Shown: positions 31,035 to 32,725 of the stretch, piece after piece
Layout: each line of letters starts with the position of its first letter
How positions within the stretch are numbered: position 1 is the stretch's first letter
NCBI GenBank assembly: GCA_947385785.1
Contig: CANDMH010000010.1
Location: forward strand, 1-32,725
Reading direction: 5' to 3'
DNA length: 32,725 nucleotides
Origin: an uncultured Lachnospiraceae bacterium
GTDB taxonomy: Bacteria > Bacillota > Clostridia > Lachnospirales > Lachnospiraceae
Notes under the pieces: generated by a model
What the model saw: the letters and a program-made list of their open reading frames with translations, nothing else
What the model was told of the DNA's origin: nothing
Databases searched by the model: none
Made by a program: the position numbers and the translations under genes

Positions 31035-31889
31035 CTATTTAAAACACTTTTTGCAGGCTGTCCGTCCCAATTCTCTGGCCTTCTCCACGGATACCTGAAA
31101 TGCGTTATCCATTCCGCTGCAGTCCCGCCGCAGATGATATTTTGCCGCGGTCAAGTCAATCCAGACCTTCTGACCTGTGCCGTTATCATAATCCACCTGC
31201 CCCTTAATCACCAGGTAATTTTTCCCTGCATAATTGACTGCACCGGTATAGTCACCGGCAACCTCACCGTTTATCACATAGAACTCCGCCCCGTCATGAG
31301 GAACGATACCCGTCAGGCTGTCCGCCAGCATGCCGTTCTGCACATAAAACCAGTGTCCGTCATACAGAGCCAGGCCCGAGTACTGCTTCTGTACCTGCCC
31401 GTTGGACAGGAAATACCATCGGTTATCCGGATTCACAATCCCGTCTCCCGCATTCAGGAAAAGTCCGCTGTAATCTGTCAGAACCTGCCCCGCGGCCGCG
31501 GCAAACAAGCCGCCATTATACTCCACCAGCCCCGTCTGGCCGGTATCCGGCTGACCGTCTTTCAAAATAAACCAGTGATTGTCATATTCCGCCCAGCCTG
31601 TATGCTTCTGCAGACGGCCTTCCGCAAGAAAATAAAATTTCTGATCCGCCGGATTCTGCTGTAAGCCATTTAATTCCGTACATGCTCTGCCATTGCATAC
31701 CAGATAAGAAGCATCCATATAATCGACGAAGCCCGTATAAGAAGCATCCGGAACCCCCTCATTAAAGTAAATCCATTCGCCTTCCTCCAGGGCAAGACCG
31801 GTGTAATTCCGGTCCGCATATACCGTTGACGGCAGCATACATACAGCCAGCACCAATGCTGTCAGCATTGCAAAAACCTTTTTCTTCAT
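31035..31889 (-). CDS. Secreted cell-wall-binding-repeat protein with a CKKC tail
   Basis: Start is ATG 31889; upstream codons run through a spacer and a repeat element. The 284-residue product begins with the signal peptide MKKKVFAMLTALVLAVCMLP-STVYA. Then come about nine aromatic/Gly-rich repeats of about 22 residues of the choline/glucan-binding type, for example YTGLALEEGEWIYFNEG, NRWYFLSNGQVQKQYSGLALYDGHWFYVQNG and YTGAVNYAGKNYLVIKGQV. Such repeats hold proteins to wall polymers. The C-terminus, VWIDLTAAKYHLRRDCSGMDNAF...ARELGRTACKKCFK, is a small Cys/His module also seen at the ends of secreted nucleases, perhaps metal-binding. No catalytic domain is present, so the role may be a structural or binding one. 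Confidence 0.82.
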   Translation of the reverse strand: MKKKVFAMLTALVLAVCMLPSTVYADRNYTGLALEEGEWIYFNEGVPDASYTGFVDYMDASYLVCNGRACTELNGLQQNPADQKFYFLAEGRLQKHTGWAEYDNHWFILKDGQPDTGQTGLVEYNGGLFAAAAGQVLTDYSGLFLNAGDGIVNPDNRWYFLSNGQVQKQYSGLALYDGHWFYVQNGMLADSLTGIVPHDGAEFYVINGEVAGDYTGAVNYAGKNYLVIKGQVDYDNGTGQKVWIDLTAAKYHLRRDCSGMDNAFQVSVEKARELGRTACKKCFK

Positions 31890-32027
31890 TTCCTCACTTC
31901 TCCTTTGCACCTCAGAAATTGCCTGCTTCTCTGCTCTGTATCTATTTCCCTGTTCCTTATTATACCCTGTCTTCCAGAAAAAGGCAATGTATAATTCAGC
32001 AGTATATTTAGGAAACCCGCAGACACT

Positions 32028-32171
32028 GTTACTGTTCACGGCTTCGCCGCTCACAGTAACATGATGCACACAAAATGAGCAAAGTACGCTCATTTTGGCG
32101 CCTACAGTCTCGGGATTTTCGTGCAGACTGCGCATGAAAACGCCTCGCGGTGGCACCGAGTGAACAGTAAC
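32028..32171. mobile_element. MITE-like element with 8-bp target duplication
   Basis: The 144-bp element is bounded by perfect 12-bp inverted ends, GTTACTGTTCAC (32028-32039) and its inverse (32160-32171), and flanked on both sides by the direct repeat CAGACACT (32020-32027 and 32172-32179). Inside are a second hairpin GTTACTGT / ACAGTAAC at the left end and AAAATGAGC / GCTCATTTT in the middle. It encodes no protein. Eight-base target duplications are typical of several IS families (for example IS66, ISL3, IS256), one of which may mobilise it in trans. Confidence 0.72.
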
Positions 32172-32182
32172 CAGACACTTCC

Positions 32183-32452
32183 TTACTTCCGGATGCTCCG
32201 CAGCGCCATATGCCTGGACACATTATAAGTCCGCACCCCAAAGTTCTCCGTACTCTGCTGCAGCCGCCTCATCCAGTAATACCCGAAGCCGATCTGCCCG
32301 GAACAGGAGCCTTCTTCCCAGAGATCATGCTGCACTGCATAGTCAGCCGCATCTTCCGCCTCAAAGGCTTCCATTTGATAGTCCAGTTCCCGCAGATATG
32401 GCACCAGCACCGGAGCCGCATCCGCACTCAATCCCCTCAGATAATAATAATC
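32183..32452 (-). pseudogene. C-terminal remnant of a DUF4153/DUF4173-type membrane protein
   Basis: The open frame begins after a TAG at 32453-32455 and reads DYYYLRGLSADAAPVLVPYLRELDYQMEAFEAEDAADYAVQHDLWEEG...NFGVRTYNVSRHMALRSIRK. The pattern (D..YL..LS.DA.P.L..Y) is that of the C-terminal tail of DUF4153/DUF4173 membrane proteins, which normally have several hundred residues of membrane helices before it. No such helices are found upstream, and no start codon with a ribosome site is evident, so this is a fragment. The MITE-like element lies just after its stop. Confidence 0.55.
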
Positions 32453-32664
32453 CTAACCTTTCGGGCCCGGTTACCTCTTATTCTTCTCCGTCAAGCCACC
32501 AGTATAATCCACGCTAATTAACCATATGTTTGATGCCGCAAACAAAGTAATGAGAGTCGGTACTATCAAACGTAATAAACATCCGTCTATTAATATTGAG
32601 TTATACTAGCATATATAGTATGTTACCACACTTACCATTACGGAGAGAAAAAACGTATATCCTG
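32453..32664. other. AT-rich interval without a recognised gene
   Basis: The composition changes abruptly to AT-rich after about 32510. I see a short palindrome around ACTAGCATATATAGT (32606 onward) and promoter-like AT clusters, but no ORF or clear promoter pair. Confidence 0.4.
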
Positions 32665-32725
32665 CTAGGCCTCCGGTATCTGCTTCAGGTGATCCGGATT
32701 CTCCACGATCAGATTGCTGCGGATA
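32665..32725 (-). CDS. C-terminal tail of an unidentified gene entering from the right edge
   Basis: A minus-strand frame open to the window edge ends at TAG (32665-32667) with the residues IRSNLIVENPDHLKQIPEA. Only about 20 codons are visible, so neither its reality nor its family can be judged. Confidence 0.3.
   Translation of the reverse strand, partial: IRSNLIVENPDHLKQIPEA

Overview
The window reads as chromosome of a Firmicute of the class Clostridia, most likely Lachnospiraceae. This is an inference from the strong AGGAG-type ribosome sites, TTGACA/TATAAT promoters, the BlaI/BlaR, PadR/DUF2812, Sel1 and cell-wall-binding-repeat genes, and a mid-to-high GC content broken by one AT-rich block. 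No rRNA, tRNA or CRISPR array was recognised.

Layout. (1) 1-1302: the 3' part of an OLD/RecF-like ATPase gene and an overlapping TOPRIM-like gene cut off at about 1300, a broken two-gene module of anti-phage type. (2) 1290-10587, all on the minus strand: an eight-gene catabolic cluster. In transcription order it holds a large GH67N/GH89-like glycoside hydrolase, a SelA/DgaE-like PLP enzyme, two RidA proteins, an EF_0837-type amidohydrolase/deacetylase, an RraA-type aldolase, an SDR dehydrogenase and a beta-propeller lactonase. (3) 11069-13702: a secreted protein with three HY..YG..EGR repeats, a Pro/Thr/Glu stalk and beta-domains. (4) 14360-18037: a BlaI/BlaR1-like regulator pair plus a small membrane protein, under a BlaI-type double-dyad operator with a leader of nearly 500 nt full of tandem repeats. 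(5) 18112-19327: PadR regulator and DUF2812 protein. (6) 19433-21772: chemoreceptor with its promoter and terminator. (7) 21970-23770: AT-rich XRE / ImmA-IrrE / broken PIN-like module. (8) 23985-29870: Sel1-repeat protein, GNAT acetyltransferase and a heterodimeric ABC exporter. (9) 30097-32725: PHP-domain hydrolase, cell-wall-binding protein, a MITE-like element with target duplications, a membrane-protein gene remnant and the tail of one more ORF.

The most interesting unit is the catabolic cluster. Its activities can be ordered into a plausible oxidative route without sugar phosphorylation: a glycosidase frees an (N-acetyl)amino sugar, an SDR oxidises it to a lactone, the lactonase opens it, the amidohydrolase removes an acyl group, the PLP enzyme eliminates ammonia with RidA acting on the enamine/imine, and the RraA-type aldolase cleaves the resulting keto-deoxy sugar acid. 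Each step rests on family membership. The pathway as a whole is inferred and the substrate is unknown.

A second theme is the density of intergenic repeats: 109/102-bp and 60-bp duplications and hairpin elements inside the catabolic operon, a 56-bp repeat at two loci in opposite orientation, a 44-bp repeat on both sides of the XRE-ImmA-PIN block, and a 144-bp MITE-like element with 8-bp target duplications.
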